Source: Babylonia areolata
Taxonomy: Eukaryota; Mollusca; Gastropoda; Neogastropoda; Buccinidae
Length of the DNA stretch: 64,000 nt
Direction: 5' to 3'
Assembly (NCBI RefSeq): GCF_041734735.1
Contig: NC_134901.1
Location: 15,765,802 to 15,829,801, forward strand
A program made the translations under genes and the position numbers. The notes beneath the pieces are model-generated. The model was given only the letters and a program-made list of their open reading frames with translations. It had not been told where the DNA came from and did no database searches. Within the stretch, counting starts at the first letter, position 1; every line of letters starts with the position of its first letter. Shown in pieces: positions 45,621 through 56,660 of the stretch.

Positions 45621-46855
45621 ATCAGGCTGTCCACAAAGCGTAAAAAGCGTATCGATGTTTATCTGTTGTTTTTCTTCTTGGTAAAGGGAATGTTTTATAG
45701 CAACAAAAAAAACAACCAACCACACACACACACACACAGAGGCAGGAGAAATACACTCTGATTTTGTCTATCCGTGGCAGTCTCTTGCGTCCCGTAAAAC
45801 TGGAGAACAATCAGTTAATTTTAGTTTGCCATTCCCTGCATGCGCATCGAGGCAGCCATCGGCATCGGTATATCTAAGGCGACAGCACTGCCGAGCTCCC
45901 AAAGACAGGAATGCTTCAGGTCTATCTCTTCCTTACTCAGGTCTGTCTCTCCCTCACTCTATTTCTCCCTATCTTTCACGTGTGTGGTTTTTGTTTGTTT
46001 TTTGTACCTCCCCCGCCACACACACACACACACACACCCCTTCATTACCTATCTGCAGCACCCCGTGACACGTCTGGCCACCCCTTTCTCTCCACGAGTT
46101 ACGAGGCAAGATGCAAGTTTTGTTATCCGAGAGAAAAAAAAAAAGTGCATGGAGGGAGGAGCTTGGTTAATTAACTTCACGCTGGCCATCAGAGTCACCT
46201 GGGGGATGGAAACACGCTAAGAACGAGACATTCCATCTCAACAGAAACCAGATGGGAAAGAAAAGAAAATAATAAATAGATAACAGGCGCTTAAAGCGCT
46301 TTGGATCGTTGTGCGTTGCGTATCTCCTATGGAGACCTGTAGTATTAACAACACAAACTGCGGGGGGGGGGGGGGGGTGTTCAGAAAACCCACAAGATGT
46401 TGGCAAAGAAACAATTCCCTTGGGGTCAGGGATTAATGCAAAGCATGGTTCGGATGAAGCTGTCCGCAGTCTCAAGGGTGCCTTGCACTTCAGGACACAC
46501 ACAAAAACGGTCAAGGCAGACATTGCTCCAATTCCAAGCTATGTATCTGGTCAAATCAGTCGGGGTTTTTTGGTGTGCTTTTTGGGAGGTCTAGTATCAC
46601 TCTTTGTGAACAAACGTGAAATCGATGAACAACGAAAAGATCTGTCCCTTCCCGCTTTCGAACTCATGATCAACTGATCGCACTGCAAGAATATGACGAT
46701 TTCGGTTCAATATTCACCAGTTCCGCGGGTATGTAGTGCAATTTATGTGTTCAACATGACTAATATACAAATTAAAAAAATGTTACCTAAATAAAAATGC
46801 TACCTAAACAAAACATAAAAACAATGCATGAAGGACTCTCGTTCGTTCGTCCATC

Positions 46856-46903
<48 letters not shown>

Positions 46904-47844
46904 CGCGCACTCACTCCGTTTATACACCCTAACTTAAATAAATGTCCGTGCTCATCATGACAGAAAAGATCCACCCATGCAACAGAATGATTATGGCATG
47001 TCAAGACATATCGCTCATGTTGGAAACAAACAGCAGTGTGTGTGTATATATATATATATAGCACTGACATAAGACGAATGGATTTCTGAAGCGCCTGTCG
47101 CTGCCATACGCCTTGTCCCTTTTCTTTTCGTGCAAGCAGAAATCTGTTCTTCAACCTTGTGCACAATACAAGCCATTTCCCATTGTGTCCCCCTTTTCCT
47201 GAGGCAGCGTCTGGAGGGAGGTAAGTTACAGCACGAAGAAAAGGGGCATCAAGGCAGATAGCTCTTACAGCGTCCTCATTCTTCCAATGATATGTCTCCA
47301 CCCCCCCTTCTCTGTCGAGGTCCGGATGAAGGAAAAAAAGCATTATTGCTTATTCTTTTCTATGACTGGATGGGGAAAAAAAAGCATTGTTGCTTATTCT
47401 ATTACCCTCATCTATTCATTCTCCGTGTTTATCTGTGTCTCTTTCCCTCCACATGTTGCATTGTAACGGTTTAAGTAATAAATCATCAGAATATTAGAAT
47501 CCTCTTTCTTGCTCTCTCGCTCGCTCGCCCGCTCTTCTGTTTTCAACAATGCAATGATTCTTGTTCAGCAGGATTCATCATTCTGAAATCACAAGATATT
47601 TGACACCGCACCGCGTGAAGCAGGCGAGATTCCAAGAGCTCCCTGGCGTCAATGAAGAAGAGTGAAGGAAGCCACTGGTGTCTGGCGCCAAACAGACTGA
47701 CTGTACTGCTGTCCAGAAGCGACTCGGTTCAATGACGATAGCTGGACAGGAAGGAGCAGTGCCTGGTCCGTGACGTTAGTGTTTTCTGCTTGTGTCCTGA
47801 GTCACTGCACCGTATATATATATATTTATTATTTATTACTCTTT
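45621..47844. other. Intergenic sequence with scattered microsatellites
   Basis: (CA)n at 45721-45739 and 46017-46037, poly-G 46361-46377, (CT)n 46861-46899, GT/TA at 47037-47061, CTCG repeats near 47514-47532. Minus frames at 46804-47343 (179 codons) and 46167-46523 lack domains and cross repeats. No gene is supported. Confidence 0.5.
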
Positions 47845-48215
47845 TGGCTTCGTGGGCTGCAACTCTCACATCTACGCGCTCGTATGACCTGGGCTTGGGC
47901 GTGCATGACCGTTTTTACCCTGCCATAAAGGCGGCCAAACGTCCGATTTCATGACTGCGCCTGTTGGTTATGTTCTTGTTTCTACAACCCCATCGATCGC
48001 TGATATGGATCACTGTATCTTAAACGTGCGTGATTGATCTTCAGCATACGTGTATAAAGGGAGAGGGTGCGGTGGGTGGGTCTGCACATCTGTTGCGATA
48101 GGAAAAACTCTCTGCACTTAACCCACAAGGCAGCGTGAACAGAATTTGAACCCAGGACCCCCTCACCCCCCCTTCAAGATTGGAAGTCTAGCGCTTTTAC
48201 CACTCGGCTTCAGAA
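47845..48215 (-). mobile_element. tRNA-headed SINE, family A, copy 5 (short-tail form)
   Basis: Diverged minus-strand copy: head at about 48130-48215 with GCCGAGTGGTAAAAGCGCT and GGGTTCAAATTCTG, core with ACGGTCATGCACGCC and a GGCAGGGTAAAA-type block, ending in GAGAGTTGCAGCCCACGAA. The tail is AT-rich. More decayed than copies 1, 3 and 4. Confidence 0.8.
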
Positions 48216-49189
48216 GGTTATAGAGTTGAGAAAAGCGAAGAATAAGGAATACGTTTACAAAAAAAAAAAAATCAAGTTTTATGAAAAGTGAAAGACTGAA
48301 ACCGAGCAGTCTTACGTCTACCCATATTCGTTTTTAGCCAAAATGAAAGCAAAACTGATATGCAAAAATATCACCACCTCGCTCCTATAGCATCACACTT
48401 ACATAAAAAAGGGGAAGGGAACCATTCTCCAGACAATCTCCATTCATCAAGCCAGACAGCCAGTCTCCAGGTACGCTCAAAATGCCAAACGTCGCCAATC
48501 ATGCGTGCAAAAAGGGCAGCAGACGGGCAATAATTATTATATGTTCAAAGCGCTCCACACTTGCTGTGTGTGTCTCTCGGTATGGTTTACTGGTCACGAC
48601 GTTGTCAATGATTACCCACCCACCACCCTTCCTGATGATAGAATTATGACATTTGTTTTTATTTTCCCCAGGACCGGATGGCAGCGGCCTCTGACTGTGA
48701 AGAAAATTAATGCTTGCCTCTGCACCACATCTGGCAGTGGAGCATCGGATTTGAGTGAGATGGATTTTCAACATGCTGGTTTGATTTGTTTTCATGTCAA
48801 GTAGTAGTAGTAGTAGCAGTTGTTGTTGGAGGAGGAGTGTGGGTGTGTGTTGCTTGTTTCATTTGACACTGTTGTCGGATTTTGCGATTCATTGTCAGTG
48901 TATTGTTATTGTATCCTCCACACCCCAAAAAGAGGCAACAGGATTAAATTTATATCGATTTCTATCAAGTTCTTTGCTTTGTATTTTCTTCCTATCGCCA
49001 TCCAATATTGCATTGTTATTATCCTTCAGCCTCAGCGGATTTCTCTACGTGTAATTCGGGCGTCCCCCCTCCCCCCCAACTGGGAAAGTGCGTCGCCATA
49101 ATCAAGCGCCACCTTTTTTGTTGTTGTTGTTATTTTTCTATCTGCAAGTGTATTTATATCATCAAAATCGATAATGTTTCTACATAATA
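48216..49189. other. Intergenic sequence
   Basis: AGT triplets at 48802-48818. No gene or element recognised. Confidence 0.55.
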
Positions 49190-49395
49190 TCGACAAGGCA
49201 CAACTCTCTTGTAAGCCGTGGGTTCTCTAACCGTCTCATCCAAAAACACTGTCAGGCACTCTACCACCACTCATGGTCCAGCGGATAGGAGGTCGGGAGA
49301 GAGAGATGGGTGGGGAGGATCTCGGTCCATGAGAACCACAGGACACTCACAGTCTAGCCGGGCGGCTCTACCAATACGCCACCGCTACACTGACG
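49190..49395 (-). mobile_element. SINE family B, copy 7 (diverged, variant head)
   Basis: The minus-strand head has GGTGGCGTATTGGTAGAGCC, close to the head of copy 2. It is joined to a short body (CATGAGTGGTGGTAGAGTGC, GATGAGACGGTTAGAGAACC). The distal block is missing. Confidence 0.6.
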
Positions 49396-50780
49396 AAGCC
49401 ACTTCAAAGAAGGCAACCAGCGTGCCTGTATGATACAGAAAATTCCCTGGGTCATCAGTTGCCGGTGAAACGGAATGCATTTTTACCCCCTCCCCCTTCT
49501 CACTTTTACCCACGGGGGTAAATCAAATATAATATATGATAATAACAATAATAATGATAAAAAAACCCTCGAGGATTACATCCAGATTAAAGCCCACATC
49601 GAAACGCCTACTTACTTTAAACAAACACTTCAAAATGCACGAATTCGTTTGACGAAAATGCAAACATGAAAAGTGGGTGTGTGCACCGAAAGACCGAAAT
49701 AAGATTTTTTTTTTTTTAAGGGGGAGGGGGGGATTTGGTATGGAGGGGTAAGTCATTTTAGTACGCTGCAGAAACACAATCATGGGGTTAGTGTGGGAAC
49801 ATTGTCAAAAACACTACGATGGAGGGGGGGGGGGGGGTAATCTAGGAAAGGAGGGGTGGGGGTTGATTCTAATATTCTGCACCATTATCCAGTTGAGGAA
49901 GCAGTCAGCAGGCTGTCGCCACTGTTAGCAGTACCCTTGGCCAGCACTTGGAGCAACTTGTTGCATCGTATGTCGTGCTAGTAAACTGTTTCTTTCTTCT
50001 GTTCAGCCCACCATGGCATGTCGGAAGTTTTCATCATGACGTTCTGTCAATTTTTCCTTTAATCAACTGGCCCATTCCATGCCCTGTGATGACAAAGCAC
50101 ACTGCTCGATTCGATCATTTATGTTAACTCAGTTTGCTTCTTCTCTCTCTCTCTCTCTCTCTTCCCCTCTGTGCGTGCGTGTGTACATGTGTGTTTGTTT
50201 AGGGTCTCTTTGTGTCCGTATGCGTGTGTGTTAGTGTGTCTATGGATATGTGTATGTGTATGCATTTGTGCTTGTCTGTCGGTCTGTGTGTGAGAGAAGG
50301 GATTTGGGGGGGCGAGGAGGCAGAGTTTCTGTATGTACGTGTTTGTGCATATACATGTACGCGTTTGCAATCGTTTTTGAACCGTCGTAAGTCGTTTACT
50401 TTCAGCAAAAGATTGTTCTACAACCCTTTCAGACACTGCCTCTCCCCCCCCCCCCACCCTTTCCCCACCAACCCCCTTCTTGTCATTGCCAACATATTTA
50501 CCACCACCACCCCCAACCCTCCAACCACCCCACATTGCGTGTTTTACATTTACATCATTATCACCACACTCAGAAAAAAATAGTGTTCTTGTTTCTACGT
50601 CTTCCCCAAGTGGGTGAGTGGTTTGACGTCAGTGAAATTTCCCATCTTTCACGCACATGTGTTAATCTTTTTTTGGACGTGTGCGCGCTAATTAAAACGA
50701 AGAATCAGCCACATTACTTTTGTTCGTTATCGGTGTCTCTCTCACTCGCGTTGCTCCCAAAATAGTCTCTCTCTGTACAA
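49396..50780. other. Intergenic sequence
   Basis: AAT/ATA repeats near 49539-49562, poly-G 49823-49837, (CT)n 50143-50161, GT-rich 50170-50295. Open frames run through C- or GT-rich sequence with no domain. Confidence 0.55.
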
Positions 50781-50866
50781 GCAGTCTTGTTTGGGATATT
50801 TTACACGCGCAAAACACCTCACCTTTGGGATATTTTACACGCGCAAAACACCTCACCTCAAAGGGA
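50781..50866 (+). repeat. 37-bp unit, two tandem copies
   Basis: TTGGGATATTTTACACGCGC plus AAAACACCTCACCT occurs twice in tandem without visible mismatch over the shared core, so it is a recent duplication. Confidence 0.9.
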
Positions 50867-51320
50867 TACAACACCAGATTGTCCTTTTCGATTGTTTTGT
50901 TTGGCATGCGCACGTGCGCGTACACACACACACACACACACACACACGGTGTTAATGTCTTCTACATATGCTTGTGATTAGTCATATTAGCAGGGTTTTT
51001 TTCAAGGTGGTGGTTTTCATAAAATGTTTGTGTCATCTTGAAAGATAGTTTCCTTGACATTGACTCCGCAGAACCCGAATGCCTTTTATTCCAAAGATTG
51101 CCTTTTATTCCAAAGATTGAAAATAACATCATTTCCCACTCGTGCGCACGAATGTGTGTGTGTGTGCGTGTGTTTGCCTTACTAATTTTGAACAACCCCA
51201 GAGGTGCTGTTGCTTAGGCTGCTAATGAATCCGTTCCGTTCAAGCGCGTTCTTCCCACAAAATTGCGGAAAATTCTTTCTCTGTGACCTAGTTTTTATTC
51301 TTCATCATGTCGTGGGCTTT

Positions 51321-51323
<3 letters not shown>
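50867..51323. other. Intergenic sequence with 19-bp tandem pair
   Basis: (CA)n at 50923-50947. CCTTTTATTCCAAAGATTG occurs twice in tandem at 51081-51119. Otherwise nothing recognised. Confidence 0.75.

Positions 51324-51362
<39 letters not shown>
51324..51362 (+). repeat. (CT)n microsatellite
   Basis: About 19 CT units. Confidence 0.95.
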
Positions 51363-51364
<2 letters not shown>

Positions 51365-51888
51365 GTCCATACAAGAGACTGGCCCATCAAGTTCGCTTGG
51401 ACAAGTACGTTCTTAATTCCCTCCGTTGCCCCCCCCCCCCCTCCACCATCCACCACTCATTATCTTTGTTTAAAAGCAGCTGGGTTGGCATCTCGAAAAT
51501 GCCAACAACCGCGAAAGCTTTGTTTTCTTTCCCCGGATAAGGTTAAAATCCTAGGATGCAAGGATTTCTTTCTTCTTAAAAAAAAAAAAGAACGGATTTA
51601 TTGGAATTGTTTTCGAAATATCTGAAATAGAATGCTCAGGCCAGCCACCTGCGAACGTTGAATCAGCTGGAAGCAGATAACATGCTTGGTGTTTTTGTTT
51701 TTTTGGTGGGCGGGGCGGACGGGCTTAACTGGCTGTCAGGATACGAAATAACATAAATAAAAAGTTACGCAAATTGCTTAATTGGACTGGGTCTAATCCT
51801 GTGTGTGTGTGTGTTTTAGTTGACACAGTCTGGAATTACAAGTACTTGGGAGTCCTTTGTGTTACAATGGTTCATTTAAAGGATTTAG
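51363..51888. other. Unremarkable intergenic sequence
   Basis: Poly-C near 51429-51441; no gene recognised. Confidence 0.6.
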
Positions 51889-51902
51889 ATTATATATATA
51901 TG

Positions 51903-51950
<48 letters not shown>

Positions 51951-51952
51951 AA
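51889..51952 (+). repeat. (TA)n(CA)n(TA)n symmetric microsatellite
   Basis: A (CA)n core of about 15 units is flanked on both sides by TA runs, so the ends can pair across the core. Confidence 0.95.
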
Positions 51953-52432
51953 GGTTAGTATAATGTTAACACATGAAACGAGAAGGAATCGCTCTCATGT
52001 CGATGACTGAAGAGAAATGTTTTGAACTTTTTTTTTATGCTAAAAAGAAAATCTCGCATCGTTTCGATTGCACAAAACGACAACAACAAACAGATGATAA
52101 CTGTTGACTGATTATGAGTGAACCACAGAAAGAAGACTCACGTTGTTGTTGTTCCAGAGGGCTGGAAATGATTCAGTGCCTCCTGTGTGGATCAGCGATC
52201 AGTAATAACCATCATGATAATCTAAATAAATAAATAGATAAATAAATAAGGACCAGGAACTGGGGGACAAATTTAAGTGAAAACAAACATGTGCCACTGC
52301 TCTTCTTCTGTCCCCTTCCACCAACATCCATCCCACTACCACCTCCACCCCACACCCCTCCACACACACACACACACAGACTCCATGCGCTAGCGCAAGC
52401 ACGGATCTCAAGACAAACTCCACTCAAGTTTA
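51953..52432. other. Intergenic sequence
   Basis: AAAT-type repeats at 52223-52250 and (CA)n at 52362-52378. No gene recognised. Confidence 0.6.
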
Positions 52433-52770
52433 TGTACAGTCCGTAACTCGGAGCCTATCCATGCTCATAACTCAGCTTCTTTCCCGAGATCGCTACTCGG
52501 GAGTCTGTCTATTCTCATAACGGCGTATATCCATTCAGTCGTAACTCAGAGTCTATACATGGTCAATCAGGGGTCTGCCTATGCTCGTAACTCGGGGTCT
52601 CTCCATGGTTGTAACCCGGAGTCTATCCTAAAACAGTTTGGGGTCTAACCACCATAGTAACTCGAGATCTATGCATGGCCAATGTGGGGTCTCTTTCTGC
52701 TCGTAACTCGGGGATTTATCCACGGTCGTAACTCGGTCTATCCAAGGTGATAATTATAACTCGGGGCGAG
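52433..52770 (+). repeat. Degenerate tandem array (CGTAACTCGG unit)
   Basis: About nine to eleven degraded copies of a unit near GTCTATCCATGGTCGTAACT plus CGGG, spaced about 24-35 bp, with CTCGTAACTCGGGG recurring near 52585 and 52699. Copies differ strongly, so the array is old. Confidence 0.75.
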
Positions 52771-53760
52771 CCAGCTGGAGTTTGATTTATCTGTGACAGA
52801 GGATCCAGCCCGAACACCGTGCCACACAGATGGGCAGGAAGGGAAAGGTCACGGGTCACCGGTCCACTGAGGAGAAAGTCCTGATTGGTCTCCTTGCAAC
52901 ATCTGAGACCAACCAGACGGTGACAAGTAACTCACTTCCCGCCCCCAGCCTCAGCTGAAATCTTGTCCGTCGCGAATTTGCGGCCAGTTTACTCGGCCGG
53001 TACGTCTGTCTGTCTGTCTTGACAGTCTGTCTGTCTTGACAGTCTGTCTGTATCTCTCTCTTTCTCTCTGCCCCCTGCATCATCATCACCCCCCTCTTCC
53101 ACCCCCTCACCTCCATCCCCCTAACCCCCCTCTCCCTCCCTCCCTCCACCCCGTCCCTCCCATTTCAGTGAAGAGTGGAGGTAATCAAGGCAATTCGGCT
53201 TCACCAGGCCAGCTACTCCAGTCTCCAATGGGAGAGTCTTCATTGCCCGGTCAGCACTCTACCGGCGTGAAAGGAAGCACAGGACACACAGATGGATGGA
53301 GATGGGGGGGGGGGGGGTATAGTGTGTGTGGGAGGGGGATCCCATTAATCTTCACCACCACCACCACGCTCCCTCCCCCCTCGACCCCCCCACCCCCTCT
53401 ACCGGGTCACTGACCAGTTCAGCTGCTGATTGGACAGAGAGAGAGAGAGAGAGAGAGCAACTCGCAGCTGTGGCATATGGGAAATGGGAGGAAGGGGGTG
53501 GTGGTGGTGGGGGGGTTATACTCCAGTAATGGGTTACTGTTTGATGACCGCTGTCAGCAGCACAGCACAGATAGCCCCGTCCTTAGCCCCGTCTGCTGGC
53601 TGGTCATCCCCCATCTATCACTCATCACATCAAGGGGGAGACAACTGCCAGGCTGTCTGCTTGATCTTTCCATTGATGTATCATTAAAAAAATTAAAAAA
53701 AAAGTAGTGAAGCTGCACTGAGCAAGGAACTGTCCCCGGAGAAAAAAAATGTATATATAT
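52771..53760. other. Intergenic sequence
   Basis: GTCTGTCTTGACA repeat near 53008-53045, C-rich 53085-53160, poly-G 53306-53317, (GA)n 53437-53456. No gene recognised. Confidence 0.55.
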
Positions 53761-53946
53761 CAAGACCTAAACCCCCTTAACAAATATAGTTTTTTAACAA
53801 TAACTGGTCGTATGAATAAAAAAAAAATAAAAAAGGGTTATCCTCGTGTGGTTGTTCGTATCATATAGGAATAAACTTTTTTTTTTTTTATTCATACGAC
53901 CAGTTATTGTTAATAACTATACTTGCAAAGGGGTTTAGGTCTTGAG
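53761..53946. mobile_element. Foldback element with about 65-bp inverted arms
   Basis: The left arm (53761-53828) begins CAAGACCTAAACCCC and contains AACAATAACTGGTCGTATGA. The right arm (53877-53946) is its reverse complement with only a few mismatches and ends GGGGTTTAGGTCTTG. About 48 bp separate the arms. No coding sequence. Such structure fits a hairpin-type MITE. No clear target-site duplication is visible (TATAT precedes the left arm; AGTCTGG follows the right). Confidence 0.85.
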
Positions 53947-53949
53947 TCT

Positions 53950-54240
53950 GGTCTAGCTACTTCTGCCTTAGCGGTGGTAATACGCCCGACCAAGGAGCAA
54001 GCATACTGACCGGAATTTTTTTACAATCCCCTCAACAACATCTTCCGTGGTGGTCTTGGTGCTAGCCTTTTGGATGAGACCCTATAAGCCGAGGTCCCGT
54101 GTGCAACACGCACTCCGTGCGCGTTAAGAGAAAACCAACGCCAAACAAAAAGGTTTGCCCTCTGGCCAAGTCTGTAGGAAAATCTACCAAGATAGTAAAC
54201 GAATACACTTGCAGACAGACAACAACAAAAAATAATACAA
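53950..54240 (+). mobile_element. SINE family B, copy 8, 5' part
   Basis: Head with CCTTAGCGGTGGTAATACGC, then the body GTGGTGGTCTTGGTGCTAGC, GATGAGACCCTATAAGCCGA, CGAGGTCCCGTGTGCAAC and GTCTGTAGGAAAATCTACCA. The match stops in an A-rich stretch near 54240 and resumes at 54713, so the SINE is split by a later insertion. Confidence 0.8.
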
Positions 54241-54712
54241 GGCCTTCAAGACTCACTTGTGATAAATTAAGTCCCCTAGCATTAATTACAGAGTAATTTC
54301 CCTTTTTTTTACTATCTGCACCTAAACGTTTGCAAAATAAATAAAAATTCCATGCTTAGCAAAAGAAGTTCCTGTTTGAACAAAAAATGATAATAATGAC
54401 TCCTCTTGTTGTTGTGTCAGAATAAGAGGTCAAAGTGCCAAGTTTAGAGAATACAAAAAATATAACTGTAAATGCAGTTTGCATATAATTAGGCTTCTTT
54501 TGCCCATCCCAGAGGTGCAATATTGTTTTAAACAAAATGATTGGAAAGAACTGAATTTTTCCTATTTTTATGCCTAATTTGGTGTCAACTGACAAAGTAT
54601 TTGCAGAGAAAATGTCAGTGTTAAAGTTTACCACGGACACACACACACACACACACACAACCGAACACCGGGTTAAAACATAGACTCACTTTGTTTACAC
54701 AAGTGAGTCAAT
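54241..54712 (+). mobile_element. LINE 3' end inserted in SINE B copy 8
   Basis: About 470 bp with no match to the SINE. It starts with a frame KAFKTHL then stop, a common end of LINE ORF2, followed by TAAGTCCCCTAGCATTAATT and a long AT-rich 3' UTR with (CA)n. It ends in a hairpin: GACTCACTT and AAGTGAGTC (9-bp arms) around TGTTTACAC, then AATAAAA. A 5'-truncated LINE insertion is the best reading. The coding evidence is short. Confidence 0.5.
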
Positions 54713-54815
54713 AAAACGGGTGGCGCTGCGATATAACGACGTGCTCACTCTGCAGCCTGAATTTCACACAGAGAAATCTGTTGTGACGAAAAAAGGAAAA
54801 CAACACAATGCAATA
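54713..54815 (+). mobile_element. SINE family B, copy 8, 3' part
   Basis: ACGGGTGGCGCTGCGATATA, ACGACGTGCTCACTCTGCAG, TGAATTTCACACAGAGAAAT and CTGTTGTGACGAAAA are the distal family-B block in correct order and strand, followed by the A-rich AACAC/AATAC tail. Confidence 0.8.
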
Positions 54816-54926
54816 CAATATTCGTTTTAGCTGCCTGTCTACGGTGTCTGTGTGACGAGAATTTCATTAGTTGAATGGACGGTGTCTCTTGCTGATGATC
54901 GGCAAGTGATCGTCGTTTTACTTCGT
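54816..54926. other. Unremarkable intergenic sequence
   Basis: Nothing recognised. Confidence 0.5.
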
Positions 54927-54998
54927 TTCAGCTACTCAAAAGAGGCGTCACTGCGTTCTGACAAATCATATACAGCGCGCTTCGTCAGGCCTTGAGGA
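54927..54998 (-). mobile_element. SINE-like element, family C, copy 3 (internal deletion)
   Basis: GAGGCGTCACTGCGTTCTGA at the left and GCGCTTCGTCAGGCCTTGAG at the right. The central hairpin part of about 35-40 bp is missing. The GTTTCAGCTACT tail precedes it. Confidence 0.7.
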
Positions 54999-55210
54999 AG
55001 AAAAAAGGTGCATAAACAAATAAATGGATACATCATTGAATCAATGAATTAATAGATGAATAAACAAACAAATAAATAAAAGAATAACAATAATGAAAAT
55101 GAAAACTAGAATAAAAAAAATAATAACTACTGCTATATATAATCTCGTCAAAGATTGTCTCCCAAGAGCTGTTTTCCTCTGCTCAGTTTCTTATTTGTTC
55201 ACTATTTCGT
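54999..55210. other. AT-rich sequence
   Basis: AATA/AATAA-type low-complexity at 55018-55090. Nothing else. Confidence 0.6.
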
Positions 55211-55430
55211 CGGTTATTCCTGTGAACACCGTCGTTTCATAATCTCTGTTATTCCTGGAACACCGTCGTTTCATAATCTGACTCTGTTATTCCTGGAACA
55301 CCGTCGTTTCATAATCTGACTGTTATTCCTGGAACACCGTCGTTTCATAATCTGACTCTGTTATTCCTGTGAACACCGTCGTTTCATAATCTCTGTTATT
55401 CCTGGAACACCGTCGTTTCATAATCTGACT
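55211..55430 (+). repeat. 35-38-bp minisatellite, six copies
   Basis: The anchor GTTATTCCTG recurs near 55213, 55248, 55286, 55322, 55360 and 55395. Units are TCTGTTATTCCTGGAACACC plus GTCGTTTCATAATCTGAC, with or without the final GAC and with GTGAACACC in two copies. Otherwise units are nearly identical, so the array is young. Confidence 0.95.
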
Positions 55431-55659
55431 TTTTAAATTGATGTGAGCGATGCTAGATATCATGTTCCGTGTTTTCGTTGTTGTTGTTGCTGTTTTCTCT
55501 CTTTATTTCCTGTGAGGATCCGGATTTCCTGCTGATCCTTAGGTTCGTGACGAAGACAGGAAGCTGTTTGCTGGTCTGAACGTTCGTGAGACGACAGTGA
55601 TAACACTGAACATAACATCGTGTCCAGGTGTTTCATGAGGAGTCTGATTGGAAGCTGCT
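55431..55659. other. Unremarkable intergenic sequence
   Basis: TTG triplets near 55479-55490. Nothing else recognised. Confidence 0.55.
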
Positions 55660-55793
55660 GCTGTATCAGTTCAGTTTCAGTAGCTCAAGGAGGCGTCACT
55701 GCGTTCGGACAAATCCATATTCGCTACGCCACATCTGCCAAGTAGATGCCTGACCAGCAGCGTAACCCAGCGCGCTTAGTCAGGCCTTGAGAT
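55660..55793 (-). mobile_element. SINE-like element, family C, copy 4
   Basis: Nearly complete minus-strand copy. The plus strand shows CAGTTCAGTTTCAGTAGCTC (tail), AAGGAGGCGTCACTGCGTTC, CATCTGCCAAGTAGATG (hairpin with one mismatch) and GTCAGGCCTTGAG. Confidence 0.8.
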
Positions 55794-56525
55794 GAGTACG
55801 TCAATGCTTTCAGCACTATCTTTGACACAATTCAATGAAATGTGTGCGTAATATAGAAAGAAAAAGAAAGAATTGAAAGAAAGAACAAATTTAAATGAAA
55901 TGTGTGCTTGAAAAAGAATGAGGAGAAAGAAGGAAAAAATAGTTTATTATTTTTGTCGGGTGATGAGAATCGACAAACTGCAGTGTGTGAGTGTGTGTGT
56001 GGTGGGAGGGGGCGGGGGTGCGTGCGTGTATGTGTGTGTGGGGAGGGAGAAAGGGAGAGAGAGAGAAAAAAAAATTTAATAAACAAGGAAAGTCAAAAGT
56101 CGAAGAGAAAAAACAAAGACAAACGTGGTTTGAGAGATGATAAACTCAAGTTGGGCATCGATCACGGTGTTCATACATGGACCTACCGTTTCCACTAGAT
56201 CAGTTACAACACAGGTTTGTACAGAATCAGACATTTGTGAAGTTGTCATCTTGATTTGACGTCACAATCATAGAAGAGATTTGTCATGATTATGATGGTG
56301 GTGATGACTATTATTGTTGATTATTATTGATCTTCTTGTTGTTACAGTTGTCATTAGTATTATTATGTTATTGTAATAATTACGATCAACGTCGTCATTC
56401 TTCGTCTTACTACTATTATCATTGTTATTATCATTATTTTCAATACAGACTATGACTATGCGCAGTGGGACAAAGAACTGGATAGTTGGCCGTCTTGTCA
56501 TCTCTTATATTACATGTGTGAATCT
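55794..56525. other. Intergenic sequence
   Basis: A-rich purine stretch 55855-55940, GT/GGG-rich 55984-56050, ATT/ATC triplets 56295-56440. No gene recognised. Confidence 0.55.
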
Positions 56526-56526
56526 G

Positions 56527-56580
<54 letters not shown>

Positions 56581-56660
56581 CCTGCCCCCCCAACCCCTCC
56601 CACGTGTTTGTATAATGGTCTGAGGCCGATGTACAATACACCATTTCTCTGTGTGTGTGT
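56526..56660 (+). repeat. (CT)n(CA)n tract and possible LINE tail
   Basis: (CT)n 56526-56550 then (CA)n to 56577. GAGGCCGATGTACAATACAC at 56622 matches the block at 29242, and (GT)n follows. The GATGTACAATA block may be a LINE 3' tail. Confidence 0.7.

Noticed and set aside
46804-47343. 179-codon minus-strand frame
   Set aside because: Ends in (TA)n and (GA)n translations. The N-terminal 80 residues look protein-like but match nothing I know.
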